A DNA stretch of 64,000 nucleotides. Origin: an uncultured Bariatricus sp. GTDB lineage: Bacteria > Bacillota > Clostridia > Lachnospirales > Lachnospiraceae. Shown here in pieces: positions 26,996-35,905 of the stretch. The notes under the pieces are model-generated. The model was not told where the DNA came from. It saw only the letters and a program-made list of their open reading frames with translations, and searched no databases. The translations under genes were made by a program, and so were the position numbers. The stretch covers positions 1 through 64,000 of the forward strand of contig CAKRFP010000003.1 in assembly GCA_934320645.1 (NCBI GenBank), read 5' to 3'. How positions within the stretch are numbered: the stretch's first letter is position 1; each line of letters opens with the position of its first letter.

Positions 26996-28068
26996 ACTGC
27001 CGCTTCCTCCTTCATCCGGATGATCCTTTTCTTCAGTTCCTCCGGCATTTCTACCTTCGGTGCCAGCGGATGCAAAAGCCATGTCGCCGCAAAATGGGAA
27101 TCACTGATTTTGAACATTGGCGGTTCTACCCTTGAATCAATCTTGAGCGCATATTTATTTCGCGGTGCAAATGCATCTCCGCACACTGGTTTCTGCAGAT
27201 TCGGCGGGCTTCCCGGTATGGTAAAAAGTCTGCTGTCTGCTGTATTAAGATCCGGCATTGCTGATAAAAGTCCCCAGGTATACGGATGCTTCGGATCATA
27301 AAAGATTTCATCGATGCTTCCTTTTTCCACGATTTTTCCCGCGTACATAACGTTGACATAATCTGCAACCTTTGCAACAACTCCCAGATCATGGGTAATA
27401 TAAATAACAGAAATTCCGGTCTTTTTCTGGATATTCCGGATCAGCTCCAGGATCTTTGCCTGGATCGTCACATCCAGCGCTGTTGTCGGTTCATCACAGA
27501 TCAGCAGCTCCGGGTTGCAGGCAAGTGCGATCGCTATCACCACTCTCTGGCGCATTCCCCCTGAAAGCTGATGCGGATAATTCTTCATCCGCTTCTCGGC
27601 ATCGGTAATTCCAACCAGCTCCAGAAGCTTCACTGCTTTTTTATAAGCTTCCTCTTTCGGTGTCTTATAATGCCAGATCATTCCCTCCATGATCTGCTTT
27701 CCGATCGTCATCAGCGGATTTAACGAGGTCATCGGATCCTGGAAGACCATCGCAATTCTTTTTCCGTTGATATGTTCACGGATTTCTTTCTTCTGCATTT
27801 TCAAAATATCACAGCTGACCTTTTCTCCGTCTTCTCTTGTATAAGTAAATTTGATCGATCCACTGTTTACCTGTCCGTTTTTTGCCAGGATCCCCATCGC
27901 CGCTTTTGCCGTCACAGATTTTCCTGATCCGGATTCACCGACGATCGCAACTGTCTCCCCCCTGTAGAGATCTAAGTTTACGCCACGGATGGCATTGACA
28001 TTTCCTGCTGTTGTTTTAAATGATATGGAGAGATCACGAACCTCCAGTATTTTTTCACGTTCTGCCAT
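26992..28068 (-). CDS. oppD: Oligopeptide ABC transporter ATPase OppD (opp-1)
   Basis: 358 residues. The ATG at 28068 is preferred over that at 28074 because AGGAGG then lies 7 bp upstream. Walker [10 protein letters not shown], signature LSGGMRQR, Walker [13 protein letters not shown]. In the C-terminal tail the iron-sulfur-type cysteine cluster of many OppD proteins is not complete (only [11 protein letters not shown] is visible). It energises peptide import with OppF. Confidence 0.9.
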   Translation of the reverse strand: MAEREKILEVRDLSISFKTTAGNVNAIRGVNLDLYRGETVAIVGESGSGKSVTAKAAMGILAKNGQVNSGSIKFTYTREDGEKVSCDILKMQKKEIREHINGKRIAMVFQDPMTSLNPLMTIGKQIMEGMIWHYKTPKEEAYKKAVKLLELVGITDAEKRMKNYPHQLSGGMRQRVVIAIALACNPELLICDEPTTALDVTIQAKILELIRNIQKKTGISVIYITHDLGVVAKVADYVNVMYAGKIVEKGSIDEIFYDPKHPYTWGLLSAMPDLNTADSRLFTIPGSPPNLQKPVCGDAFAPRNKYALKIDSRVEPPMFKISDSHFAATWLLHPLAPKVEMPEELKKRIIRMKEEAAV

Positions 28069-28079
28069 TTTCATCCCTC

Positions 28080-29183
28080 CTACATTTCTTTCATTTTCGG
28101 ATCCAGCGCTTCTCTGAGTCCGTCTGCCAAGAGTGTGAAGCTGAGCATCAGAAGCGACATAACAACCAGTGGGAACACAATCTGATATGGATGCGTTGTA
28201 AAATTCTTATATCCGTCTGAGATCATGGTTCCAAGAGATGCAAGCGGACTCGGAACACCCAGTCCGATAAATGCCAGAAACGCTTCTGTAAAAATCGCAT
28301 GTGGAATGGAAAACATGGTCTGTGTGATGACCGGTCCGAAAATATTCGGAAAGATTTCACTGAAAATAATCCGAAAGCTTCCTGCTCCAAGTGTTCTTGA
28401 TGCAAGTACAAATTCCCGTTCCTTCAGCTTCAGCATCTCTGCTCTTGCAATCCTGCTCATTCCGATCCATCCTGTAACAATAAGTGCCACCGTGATCGAA
28501 GTAAGTCCGGGACTGAGTACCAGCATCATCAGCGTAACAACCACCAGCGTCGGGATACTGTTCACTATTTCCACGATCCTCTGCATGACCATATCGACTT
28601 TTCCACCGAAATATCCGGAGATCAGTCCATAGCTGAGTCCGAAGAGCATATCCACCAGTACCGCAACGACTGCAATATACAAGCTGATTCTGGTTCCGGT
28701 CCATGTTCTTGTCCAGATGTCACGTCCAAGCGAATCACTTCCGAACCAGTAATACACATCCGTCTTTTTATTGCTTATGTATTTGTTGATCTTCTTTGCC
28801 ACACCGGAAGCCTTAACCGTCTCGCTTCCATCCAGGATTCCCAGTTTCTCAAGTCCCGGAACTCTTGGTGCAAGATTCTGATTCTTAATATCCTGCGTTG
28901 CGTATGTGTACGGTGTCATGTTCGGTCCGACGATTGCCAAAAGGATAATCAGCAGGATACAAAAGAAACTGATTACAGCACCTTTGTTCTTCTTGAATCT
29001 CATATAAGCATCCTTCCAGAAGCTCTGACTTGCAAAGTTTGTATCAATCAGATCTTCATCCATATGCTGAAATTCAAAATCATCTTCCTGAAACCGGATT
29101 CCTTTTAAATATTCTTCCACGTCGGTCACCGGTACTGTCGCCGATGCGGTTTCTGTCATCTGTACTTTTTTCTTTCTCAACAT
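28080..29183 (-). CDS. oppC: Oligopeptide ABC transporter permease OppC (opp-1)
   Basis: 367 residues, RBS AGGAGG. A 70-residue cytoplasmic N-terminus precedes the first membrane segment, then an external insertion of about 60 residues before GSDSLGRDIWTR and five more segments with the EAA-loop (ARTLGAGSFRIIFSEIFPN...). It pairs with OppB. Confidence 0.9.
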   Translation of the reverse strand: MLRKKKVQMTETASATVPVTDVEEYLKGIRFQEDDFEFQHMDEDLIDTNFASQSFWKDAYMRFKKNKGAVISFFCILLIILLAIVGPNMTPYTYATQDIKNQNLAPRVPGLEKLGILDGSETVKASGVAKKINKYISNKKTDVYYWFGSDSLGRDIWTRTWTGTRISLYIAVVAVLVDMLFGLSYGLISGYFGGKVDMVMQRIVEIVNSIPTLVVVTLMMLVLSPGLTSITVALIVTGWIGMSRIARAEMLKLKEREFVLASRTLGAGSFRIIFSEIFPNIFGPVITQTMFSIPHAIFTEAFLAFIGLGVPSPLASLGTMISDGYKNFTTHPYQIVFPLVVMSLLMLSFTLLADGLREALDPKMKEM

Positions 29184-29195
29184 TCCAGTCGCCTC

Positions 29196-30125
29196 CTATT
29201 CCTTCGCAAGTCTGATTCTCGGATCGATCACACCGTAAAGGATATCGACTGCCAGCATCAGAACGATATACATCACACTGTAAATAAACGCAATGGTTAT
29301 CGTCACATTATAATCATTGGACTGAATTGCCGTTACCATCAGATTTCCGATTCCCGGTATGGAAAAAATTTTTTCAATAACGAGGGAACCAATCATCAGA
29401 TCGACAACCAGCGGTGCAAGAACGGTAATGATCGGAATCAGGGCATTTCGAAGTGCGTGCCTTACGATCAGCGTTCTTCCCGTAATTCCTTTGCTCTCTG
29501 CCAGAAGCATGTAATCACTGTCCAGAACTTCCAGAAGCTCTGTTCTGGTGAATCTTGCAACGGTTGCTATGGAGAACATCGCCAGTGCAATCGTTGGCAT
29601 TACCGATGAAGCAAATGCTTCTGCGGAATTATATAAAAGCGGGAAAATATTTGCCCGGTATCCCAGAAAATATGCCATTGCAAGTGCAAATACATAGGAT
29701 GGAAGACTGACACCCAGAACAGAAATAACGGTACAAACAGAATCAATCCAGGTTCCGCTTTTCAGCGCTGCCACAATTCCAAGTAAAATTCCTAAAATTG
29801 CTCCGAATACAACCGCCTGTCCGCCGATCCGGAAGCTGACCGGAAGTCTTGTATTCAGGAGCTTGGAAATATCCGTATTTTTTGAAATACTGTAGGATAC
29901 ACCGAAATCACCTTTCACAACATTTTTCACGTAATTTACAAACTGTACGACGATCGGCTGATCCAGTCCGTATTTCTGATTCAATACCTGTACCTGGGCC
30001 TCTGACAGCTTTTCATCATTGAATGGTGAACCCGGCATGAACTGAAGCATGCAAAAGAGCAGTAAAAGAATAATCAGAATGGTAATGATTGAAACAAACA
30101 TTCTTTTCGCAATATACTTTTTCAC
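29196..30125 (-). CDS. oppB: Oligopeptide ABC transporter permease OppB (opp-1)
   Basis: 309 residues. Start codon is GTG at 30125 with AGGGAGGG 6 bp upstream. Six transmembrane segments, family landmarks MPGSPFNDEKLS, YGLDQPIVVQF and EKIFSIPGIGNL. First gene of the opp-1 operon (oppB-oppC-oppD-oppF-oppA), behind a 180-nt structured leader. Confidence 0.92.
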   Translation of the reverse strand: MKKYIAKRMFVSIITILIILLLLFCMLQFMPGSPFNDEKLSEAQVQVLNQKYGLDQPIVVQFVNYVKNVVKGDFGVSYSISKNTDISKLLNTRLPVSFRIGGQAVVFGAILGILLGIVAALKSGTWIDSVCTVISVLGVSLPSYVFALAMAYFLGYRANIFPLLYNSAEAFASSVMPTIALAMFSIATVARFTRTELLEVLDSDYMLLAESKGITGRTLIVRHALRNALIPIITVLAPLVVDLMIGSLVIEKIFSIPGIGNLMVTAIQSNDYNVTITIAFIYSVMYIVLMLAVDILYGVIDPRIRLAKE

Positions 30126-30309
30126 GAAAATCCCTCCCTATTTATATTTTGCAGAGAAGGTAAAATGAAAAAAAGCATAACCGCAATTTTCTGCAGCTAT
30201 GCCCCTTTGCATTTGACCTTTCTGTTTTTATATACTTTGAAATGCAATTTCCCAGTATATAAAACAAACGGAACATAACTTTTTGTTATGCCCCGTCGCA
30301 TTTAATATG
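30126..30309 (-). promoter_or_regulatory. Structured 5' leader of opp-1 with tandem similar hairpins and an intrinsic terminator
   Basis: Hairpin A pairs 30268-30279 with 30285-30296 (12 bp, loop of five T on the plus strand). Hairpin D pairs 30175-30185 with 30192-30202 and is followed by seven T on the minus strand, a terminator 50 nt before the start codon. Both begin with GGGGCATA(A/G)C preceded by AAATGC. Two mutually exclusive helices lie between them: TATATACT/AGTATATA and TTGCATTT/AAATGCAA. This looks like an attenuator with alternative folds. No T-box GGTGG motif or known riboswitch core is visible. Confidence 0.65.
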
Positions 30310-30315
30310 GGTGTA

Positions 30316-30344
30316 ATTATAATTAGACAAGTTTTATTTGTCAA
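30316..30344 (-). promoter_or_regulatory. Promoter of opp-1
   Basis: Consensus TTGACA (30339-30344), 17-bp spacer, consensus TATAAT (30316-30321) on the minus strand. One of the best sigma-A promoters in the window. Confidence 0.9.
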
Positions 30345-30408
30345 ACTAATTTTGCAACACTTTATTTTCTTTTGTTTTGAACGTCTTTTGCTTTTTATTT
30401 TTAATTTT

Positions 30409-31209
30409 TTATAAGAGATCCTTTATTTTTTTATCCGGTTCTTCTTCTCTGAGTTTTTTCATCTTTCTGAAATACGAACTCATCTCATCTGCCACTCCCG
30501 AAAGCCTGTTCAGCAGTCCGGAAAACTCCGTCAGCATCTCATCGTCCTTGTAATACGGATACACGATATCATGGTCAATCTCGCTCCATCCTTCTTCAAA
30601 AAGCGTTCTGCCCTGGATTTCCAGATAGTATCCGTGATACTTGATGATATAATGCAGTGAACGGTAATACCCGCCTGTCCGCACTTCAATCTGCGTACTG
30701 TCATAAATCCTCGTATCCCCGGAACGCTTGTATACTTTTGGACGTTCTGCGATATAGAAGTGCTCCGGATCCTCATCAAAGTCCCGCAGCCTGTCCTCTA
30801 TATAATTCTTCGGATCATTTTCAAACATCGAAGTGATGAACTTATGAAAATGGATCCAGTCCTCCCGGTAAAGGAAGAAAACCCTGATACCAATCAAATC
30901 TGTGATGTATTTGTGGTAATTCGATTTATTGATATGTTCAAATTTTGCATAATTTTCTTTCCGCTTCCGGATGATCTTTTCCAGAAGGTGCATTGGATTC
31001 TTGGTTCTGTAACGGTAGGAATGGATCCCTGCCCGCTCAATATCATAGATATATTCATCTACAAATTCTTTTCCCAGATGACGGAACAATTTCGTTTTTG
31101 ACATATAATCTTCGTAGATCTCTGTCAGCTCCTCCCAGGAAATCCGGGCAGCCGTAAGGTCATCCTCTGTCAGATTACAGGTTTTCAGAAATTCCTCTTT
31201 ATTGATCAT
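30409..31209 (-). CDS. RelA/SpoT-domain alarmone synthetase-like protein
   Basis: 266 residues from ATG 31209; the upstream stop lies at 31199, so the genes overlap by 11 bp. The RelA_SpoT synthetase domain spans about residues 55-230: RTKNPMHLLEKIIRKR, DLIGIRVFFLYRED, TGGYYRSLHYIIKYHG, and EIQGRTLFEEGWSEIDHDIVY with the catalytic Glu. No HD hydrolase, TGS or ACT domain is present, so it resembles a small alarmone synthetase that transfers pyrophosphate from ATP to GTP or GDP. Coupling to the upstream ribosome-type GTPase-nuclease is striking. Activity is inferred from motifs only. Confidence 0.85.
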   Translation of the reverse strand: MINKEEFLKTCNLTEDDLTAARISWEELTEIYEDYMSKTKLFRHLGKEFVDEYIYDIERAGIHSYRYRTKNPMHLLEKIIRKRKENYAKFEHINKSNYHKYITDLIGIRVFFLYREDWIHFHKFITSMFENDPKNYIEDRLRDFDEDPEHFYIAERPKVYKRSGDTRIYDSTQIEVRTGGYYRSLHYIIKYHGYYLEIQGRTLFEEGWSEIDHDIVYPYYKDDEMLTEFSGLLNRLSGVADEMSSYFRKMKKLREEEPDKKIKDLL

Positions 31210-33973
31210 TTGCTCTCTCACCCAATTCTTTCCGGCCCATGCGGACCTCTTCCATATGACCGGCAAGCTCCCTGTCCATATGATCGAACAGATAATTTTT
31301 CGTACTCTCTTTGTGAAGCTCCCATTCTTCCTGAATCTGCCGGTTCACGATCTTCACCTCTTCCAGGAACTCCCGGGAAGATATGATCGTACCTCCCTGT
31401 CCCTGTGTGATCACCTGCTCCACACCATCTGATGTAACTACCGTCACATGATACTTTCTTCCGACCTCATGTACTACCTTTTCAATGTACATATCCGCCG
31501 TCTCAGCTTCTTTTGTATACACAACATGAATGTTATGGTATTTGAAGATTTCCATTGCTTCGCCTTCAACCTTGTAGGCATCAAATACCAGGATCAGAGG
31601 ATAGTTCTTGAACCCCTGATAATTGCAAAGCACATCCATCAGTTTATTTCTTGCTGCTTCAATATTCTCTTTTGCCAGTTCTTTCAGATCATCCCATGCG
31701 AAAATAACATTATAACCATCTACCAGCAAATATTCCTGTACGCCTTCTTCATCTTTCTTTGCTTTTGGCGTTTCCCCTGCAGTCACAGTCTTTGGAAGAC
31801 GATCGGCTTTTCGCTCTACCCGTCCGTAAGTCCGGATAAAAATCTCTTCCAGTTCCCTGTCTTCTCTGGCATTACGCGCATAATGCCTGCCGCCTCTGGC
31901 TGCTGCTTCTGCCGATCCGCTTTTCTCCTTGCGTAAATTTACCGGTACAGTCTCATCCAGACTTTTTTCTGTCTCTCCTGCCAGCCTTTTCCGCTCTTCC
32001 AGAATCTTCGGAAGCTGCGCCTCAATATGCATGTGTTCCGGCACTTCCTGCCACGGTACATTATATCCTGCTCCATGAGCACAGAATACAGAGCCCGTCG
32101 GATTCTCCACATCCCGCTCCGGATCGTAACCAATCGCCTCTACAACCTCGTCCTGATTATGACATGGAAAATATCCCTTCAACGTACAGAACAGTTTTCC
32201 TCTTCCTCTGCTGTATGTGGTTACTTCTCTCTGATAATCCTGCATTTCAGACACCGGTGCACTTCCGGTGATTACTGCCATATCATCTTCCGTCTCCGGT
32301 CCGTCAAATTCTCCATTCATCCGCTGAATATCCGTAAGTGCACGACCTGTCATCTCTGACGGAATTTCCAGACGAAATGCATAATACGGTTCAAGCAGTA
32401 CATTCTCTGCCTGCATCAGTCCCTGGCGGATCGCACGGTACACCGCCTGGCGGAAATCTCCGCCCTCTGTATGCTTCAGATGTGCACGTCCACTGGCAAG
32501 TGTGATCTTCACATCAGTAAGCACCGATCCCGTCAGAACGCCCCGGTGCTCTCTTTCCAGCACATGTGTCAGAATCAGTCGCTGCCAGTTCTTGTCCAGC
32601 ACATCCTCACTGCAGATCGTATCGATCGTGATTCCACTTCCCGGTTCCAGTATCAGATGCACTTCCGCATAATGACGCAGCGGCTCAAAATGCCCTACTC
32701 CTTCAACTGTATTTTTAATCGTTTCTTTGTAAACAATATTCCCACTTCCAAAGGAAATATCCACGTCAAACCGTTCTTTTACAAGGCTTTGCAGAATCTC
32801 CGTCTGCACTTCGCCCATCAGCTGGACCTGGATCTCTCCTGCCTCTTCGTTCCAGACTACACGGAGCATCGGATCTTCTTCCTCCAGTTGTCTGAAATTC
32901 TGCAGCATCCGGTGCACATCACAGCCTTCCGGCAGCTCCACCCGGTAATTCAGAACCGGCTCCAGTATCGGTGCCGAAGAACTTTGCTGCATCCCAAGCC
33001 CCTGTCCCGGATAAGTCCGGGTAAGTCCTGTCACAGCACAGATACAGCCTTTTTCTGCTTCCTGCACCATCTCGTACTTATCCCCGGAATAAATCCGGAT
33101 CTGGTTGACTTTCTCCTGCAGAGGTTCCTCCTCTGCCATATATCCCAGGATCTCTTTGACCTTCAGTACTCCGTTTGTGATCTTCATATGTGTCAGACGG
33201 CTGCCCTGTGAATCTCTGGATATCTTATATACCTTCGCTCCAAAAGCTTCTTCAGCATGCGTCCCGCTTACCGGTCCGTCCATGTATTTTTCCAGTCCGT
33301 CCAGTAATTCCTGCACACCTTCCAGCTTCAGTGCCGAACCGAAGTAGCATGGAAATACCTTTCGTTCCCGGATCAGCGTCTGAATCTGGCCTGTCGTGAT
33401 CTCTCCATTTTCCAGATAGCTTTCCATTACCGTCTCATCGCACATAGACAGCTCTTCCAGAAATTCTTCACCCGCTTCTGTAAAATCCACACACTCTCCG
33501 CTGAGCTTCCGCTTTAATTCAGCAAGTCTGTCCTGCCTGTCCGTACCGTCCTGATCCATCTTATTTATAAAAATAAAGGTCGGAACCTGATACCTTGCAA
33601 GAAGATTCCACAGGGTTCTTGTATGCCCCTGCACACCGTCCGCTCCGCTGACAACCAGAATTGCATAATCAAGAACCTGCAGGGTACGCTCCATTTCTGC
33701 TGAAAAGTCCACATGCCCCGGTGTATCAAGAAGAGTCACCTGCTTGTCTCCAAGCGCAAAATTCGCCTGCTTGGAAAAAATGGTAATCCCCCGGCTTCTC
33801 TCCAGTGTATACGTGTCCAGAAACGCATCTCCGTGGTCAACTCTTCCAAGCTTCCTGATCTGACCGGTAAGATAAAGGATTCCTTCCGAAAGCGTCGTCT
33901 TTCCGGCATCCACATGCGCCAGGATCCCGACAGATATATATTGTTTTGGCTTATTTTCAGATGTTGCTGCCAT
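31199..33973 (-). CDS. EF-G/Tet(M)-like GTPase fused to a Rae1/YacP-type NYN ribonuclease domain
   Basis: 924 residues. The translational GTPase part covers about 1-660: G1 AHVDAGKTT (20-28), G2 RGITIF, G3 DTPGHVDF (83-90), G4 NKMD (137-140), then EF-G domains II-V. It resembles ribosomal protection proteins, but the Tet(M) loop containing SPVSTPADFR is replaced by AHLKHTEGGDFR (497-508), so tetracycline protection is doubtful. A basic linker (660-745) leads to an NYN domain (about 748-905): VDGYN with D752, VFDAY with D798, ETADMY with D827 and TSD with D849, the acidic set of PIN-like nucleases. B. subtilis Rae1 (YacP) of this family cuts mRNA in the ribosomal A site. The natural reading is a GTPase that delivers a nuclease to ribosomes. 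Confidence 0.88.
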   Translation of the reverse strand: MAATSENKPKQYISVGILAHVDAGKTTLSEGILYLTGQIRKLGRVDHGDAFLDTYTLERSRGITIFSKQANFALGDKQVTLLDTPGHVDFSAEMERTLQVLDYAILVVSGADGVQGHTRTLWNLLARYQVPTFIFINKMDQDGTDRQDRLAELKRKLSGECVDFTEAGEEFLEELSMCDETVMESYLENGEITTGQIQTLIRERKVFPCYFGSALKLEGVQELLDGLEKYMDGPVSGTHAEEAFGAKVYKISRDSQGSRLTHMKITNGVLKVKEILGYMAEEEPLQEKVNQIRIYSGDKYEMVQEAEKGCICAVTGLTRTYPGQGLGMQQSSSAPILEPVLNYRVELPEGCDVHRMLQNFRQLEEEDPMLRVVWNEEAGEIQVQLMGEVQTEILQSLVKERFDVDISFGSGNIVYKETIKNTVEGVGHFEPLRHYAEVHLILEPGSGITIDTICSEDVLDKNWQRLILTHVLEREHRGVLTGSVLTDVKITLASGRAHLKHTEGGDFRQAVYRAIRQGLMQAENVLLEPYYAFRLEIPSEMTGRALTDIQRMNGEFDGPETEDDMAVITGSAPVSEMQDYQREVTTYSRGRGKLFCTLKGYFPCHNQDEVVEAIGYDPERDVENPTGSVFCAHGAGYNVPWQEVPEHMHIEAQLPKILEERKRLAGETEKSLDETVPVNLRKEKSGSAEAAARGGRHYARNAREDRELEEIFIRTYGRVERKADRLPKTVTAGETPKAKKDEEGVQEYLLVDGYNVIFAWDDLKELAKENIEAARNKLMDVLCNYQGFKNYPLILVFDAYKVEGEAMEIFKYHNIHVVYTKEAETADMYIEKVVHEVGRKYHVTVVTSDGVEQVITQGQGGTIISSREFLEEVKIVNRQIQEEWELHKESTKNYLFDHMDRELAGHMEEVRMGRKELGERANDQ

Positions 33974-33980
33974 CGAAAAA

Positions 33981-34035
33981 ATGCCCCTTTCTGCTCATAA
34001 TAATCTCTTGATTATCATATCACAGAAAGGGGCAT
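33981..34035 (-). promoter_or_regulatory. Large palindrome overlapping the RBS of the GTPase-NYN gene
   Basis: Arms 33981-33993 and 34023-34035 (ATGCCCCTTTCTG and its complement) are perfect over 13 bp. A second helix ATAATC/GATTAT lies inside the 29-nt loop. On the minus strand the 3' arm holds AAAGGGG, the only RBS candidate, and runs into TTTTTTCG before the ATG. If transcribed, it is a terminator that also hides the RBS. A weak promoter (TCGACT, 17 bp, TATGAT) falls inside the palindrome, so it could instead be an operator. Confidence 0.7.
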
Positions 34036-34157
34036 AAGTCGACACGCGAATCTTTTTATCTGTCCAAGTGAAATATTTTTTACTTTCTCTCACTCAAAAG
34101 CTGTTCAATTTTTGAAATAAAAAGATCAAATACAACGTCATTTTTTTCACTTTTCAT

Positions 34158-34184
34158 TTGACATTTTCTGCGGTAAGATACAAT
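34158..34184 (+). promoter_or_regulatory. Candidate promoter of the DUF885 gene
   Basis: TTGACA at 34158-34163 and TACAAT at 34179-34184; the spacer is only 15 bp, or 16 if TTTGAC is used. Confidence 0.5.
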
Positions 34185-34222
34185 CAGAACAAATTTCTAA
34201 AAAAGGAGAGCGCTATTTACTT

Positions 34223-35875
34223 ATGAAAAATACTGACTTAACCAATACTTACCGCGAACTTGACAGAGAACTTGCCATTTTGCATGACCAACTCGAAAGC
34301 CACCGTTCTTTTGAAAAGATCCTTTTTCTCCCGACTCCCGAAAAGATCAGGTCAGTCCGTGAAAAATGGAACGATTTAAAAACACAGGTTGAAAACCTGG
34401 ATGCACCGGATAATGTCTATCGTCTGGTGAAGCATCATCTGAAAGACTTCCTGGATTCTCTTAAATTTACCATCGAAGAAAAAGAACACAGTCCGGAAGC
34501 ACCTCTCCTGGATTTTGTCTATTATCTTCAGGAAGTCGCTCGCTGTGACAGGCGTTCTAATGAAGTACGTCTCGATGTCCTGACCAGAAAATTACAGGCA
34601 TTCCATGAAAATCAGGATTTGATCCTTAATCTGATCCACACACAATACGGAGAAAATGAAGCTTCCCTTTCTTCTGCCTTCGCCCGCGCAAGGCTGGATA
34701 TGCAGCGCGACCAGAAACTGTTAAATGAATATTTCCCGGATTTCACAGAAGAACAGATTGCGTCTTTATCTCAGTCCTTCCAGATTTTTATCGATCAGCT
34801 TCAGGAAACGGCAGATTTACTCGGTTCTGACTGCCAGTCTGACTCTGAAGAATTGTTAAAGGATGATCTCTCAAAGACCATCAAGATGGATCCGGAAGCT
34901 TACCGCAGCCTTCTGAAAAACCGTCTTGGTGTATCTCTCGACGAACTGCTTGCATGGCATAAAGAAGAAATTGAAAAGACCCGTGCTGAAGTCTTCGAAA
35001 TCGCCTCCAAATTAGATCTTCCGGAAGGAACTCCTAAGACAATGAAAGCAGTCAGTGATGTGCTTTTCCGCTATGCCGGTCCTTGTGACAGTGCCGAGGA
35101 AATGTATACACGTGCCAGAAATTATCTGAAACGTACCCGCGCTGTCGCTCATGAATATGTACGTCTTCCGGAAGATGAAACCTGCCTGTGCGTTCCGCTT
35201 CCGCCTTGCTATAAGGATTCTTACCCTTGGGGAGGTTATGAGGGTGGTGATTTCCGTGTCAAACCGCTCCGCGGCCAGATGTTCCTGAATCAGTATAATT
35301 ATCAGAACATTACCGATGGCTGGATCAAGATGAATACCATGCACGAAACTTATCCGGGACACCATGTCCAGTTTATCCGTGCAGCGATCGATCCAACACC
35401 GGAAACTGTAAAAATAGGAGCCAAAAGTGTACCTCTGGAAGAGGGAACCTGTATCCGGACTGAACGTGCATTTACCTTTATCTTTGCGGAAGACCCGTTC
35501 TTCCCTCTGTTCGTTGCATTCCGCCGTCATCATGCCTCTGTCCGTATCCTGGTTGATCTGCAGCTGTATTATTTCGGAGCGACACTGGAGGATGCTGTTA
35601 AAATCTACGAAGAAGAGCTGGGCTTTGACCGCGTAACTGCCCGCGCCCAGGTACAGGCACACCAGAATGCGCCGGGATATTTCACCTGCTATTATTATGG
35701 AATGAAGAAAATCTGCGACTGGGAAAAACAGTATGGCTATACAAAATGGGATTACACGGAACTGCTGTTCTCAGCTGGACGGATCAGTATGGAAAGCCTG
35801 GAGATGCTGGTTAAGATGACCAAAGAAGAGCAGGGACGCTTCTTTACGGAGTTTCGGAGCTTGCTGATGGAATAA
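34223..35875 (+). CDS. DUF885 family metallopeptidase-like protein
   Basis: 550 residues, no signal peptide, so cytoplasmic. The C-terminal half carries HETYPGHHVQ (about 374-383), the zinc-binding HExxPGHH motif of DUF885, plus EEGTCIRTERAF and the later glutamate/histidine region. The N-terminal half is helical. Members are thought to be carboxypeptidase-like; substrates are largely unknown. An AAAGGAGAG sequence lies 12 bp before the ATG, a little far. Monocistronic, followed by copy 2 of the palindromic element. Confidence 0.85.
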   Translation: MKNTDLTNTYRELDRELAILHDQLESHRSFEKILFLPTPEKIRSVREKWNDLKTQVENLDAPDNVYRLVKHHLKDFLDSLKFTIEEKEHSPEAPLLDFVYYLQEVARCDRRSNEVRLDVLTRKLQAFHENQDLILNLIHTQYGENEASLSSAFARARLDMQRDQKLLNEYFPDFTEEQIASLSQSFQIFIDQLQETADLLGSDCQSDSEELLKDDLSKTIKMDPEAYRSLLKNRLGVSLDELLAWHKEEIEKTRAEVFEIASKLDLPEGTPKTMKAVSDVLFRYAGPCDSAEEMYTRARNYLKRTRAVAHEYVRLPEDETCLCVPLPPCYKDSYPWGGYEGGDFRVKPLRGQMFLNQYNYQNITDGWIKMNTMHETYPGHHVQFIRAAIDPTPETVKIGAKSVPLEEGTCIRTERAFTFIFAEDPFFPLFVAFRRHHASVRILVDLQLYYFGATLEDAVKIYEEELGFDRVTARAQVQAHQNAPGYFTCYYYGMKKICDWEKQYGYTKWDYTELLFSAGRISMESLEMLVKMTKEEQGRFFTEFRSLLME

Positions 35876-35905
35876 TAATATAGGGGAGTTGTTTGTAAAG
35901 GGGAC

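Noticed and set aside
30126..30309. T-box or amino-acid riboswitch in the opp-1 leader
   Set aside because: No GGTGG-type antiterminator bulge, specifier stem or known aptamer core could be found.
31199..33973. Tetracycline resistance gene tet(M)
   Set aside because: The tetracycline-displacing loop is not conserved and an NYN nuclease domain is attached; overall similarity to ribosomal protection proteins alone does not justify the resistance call.
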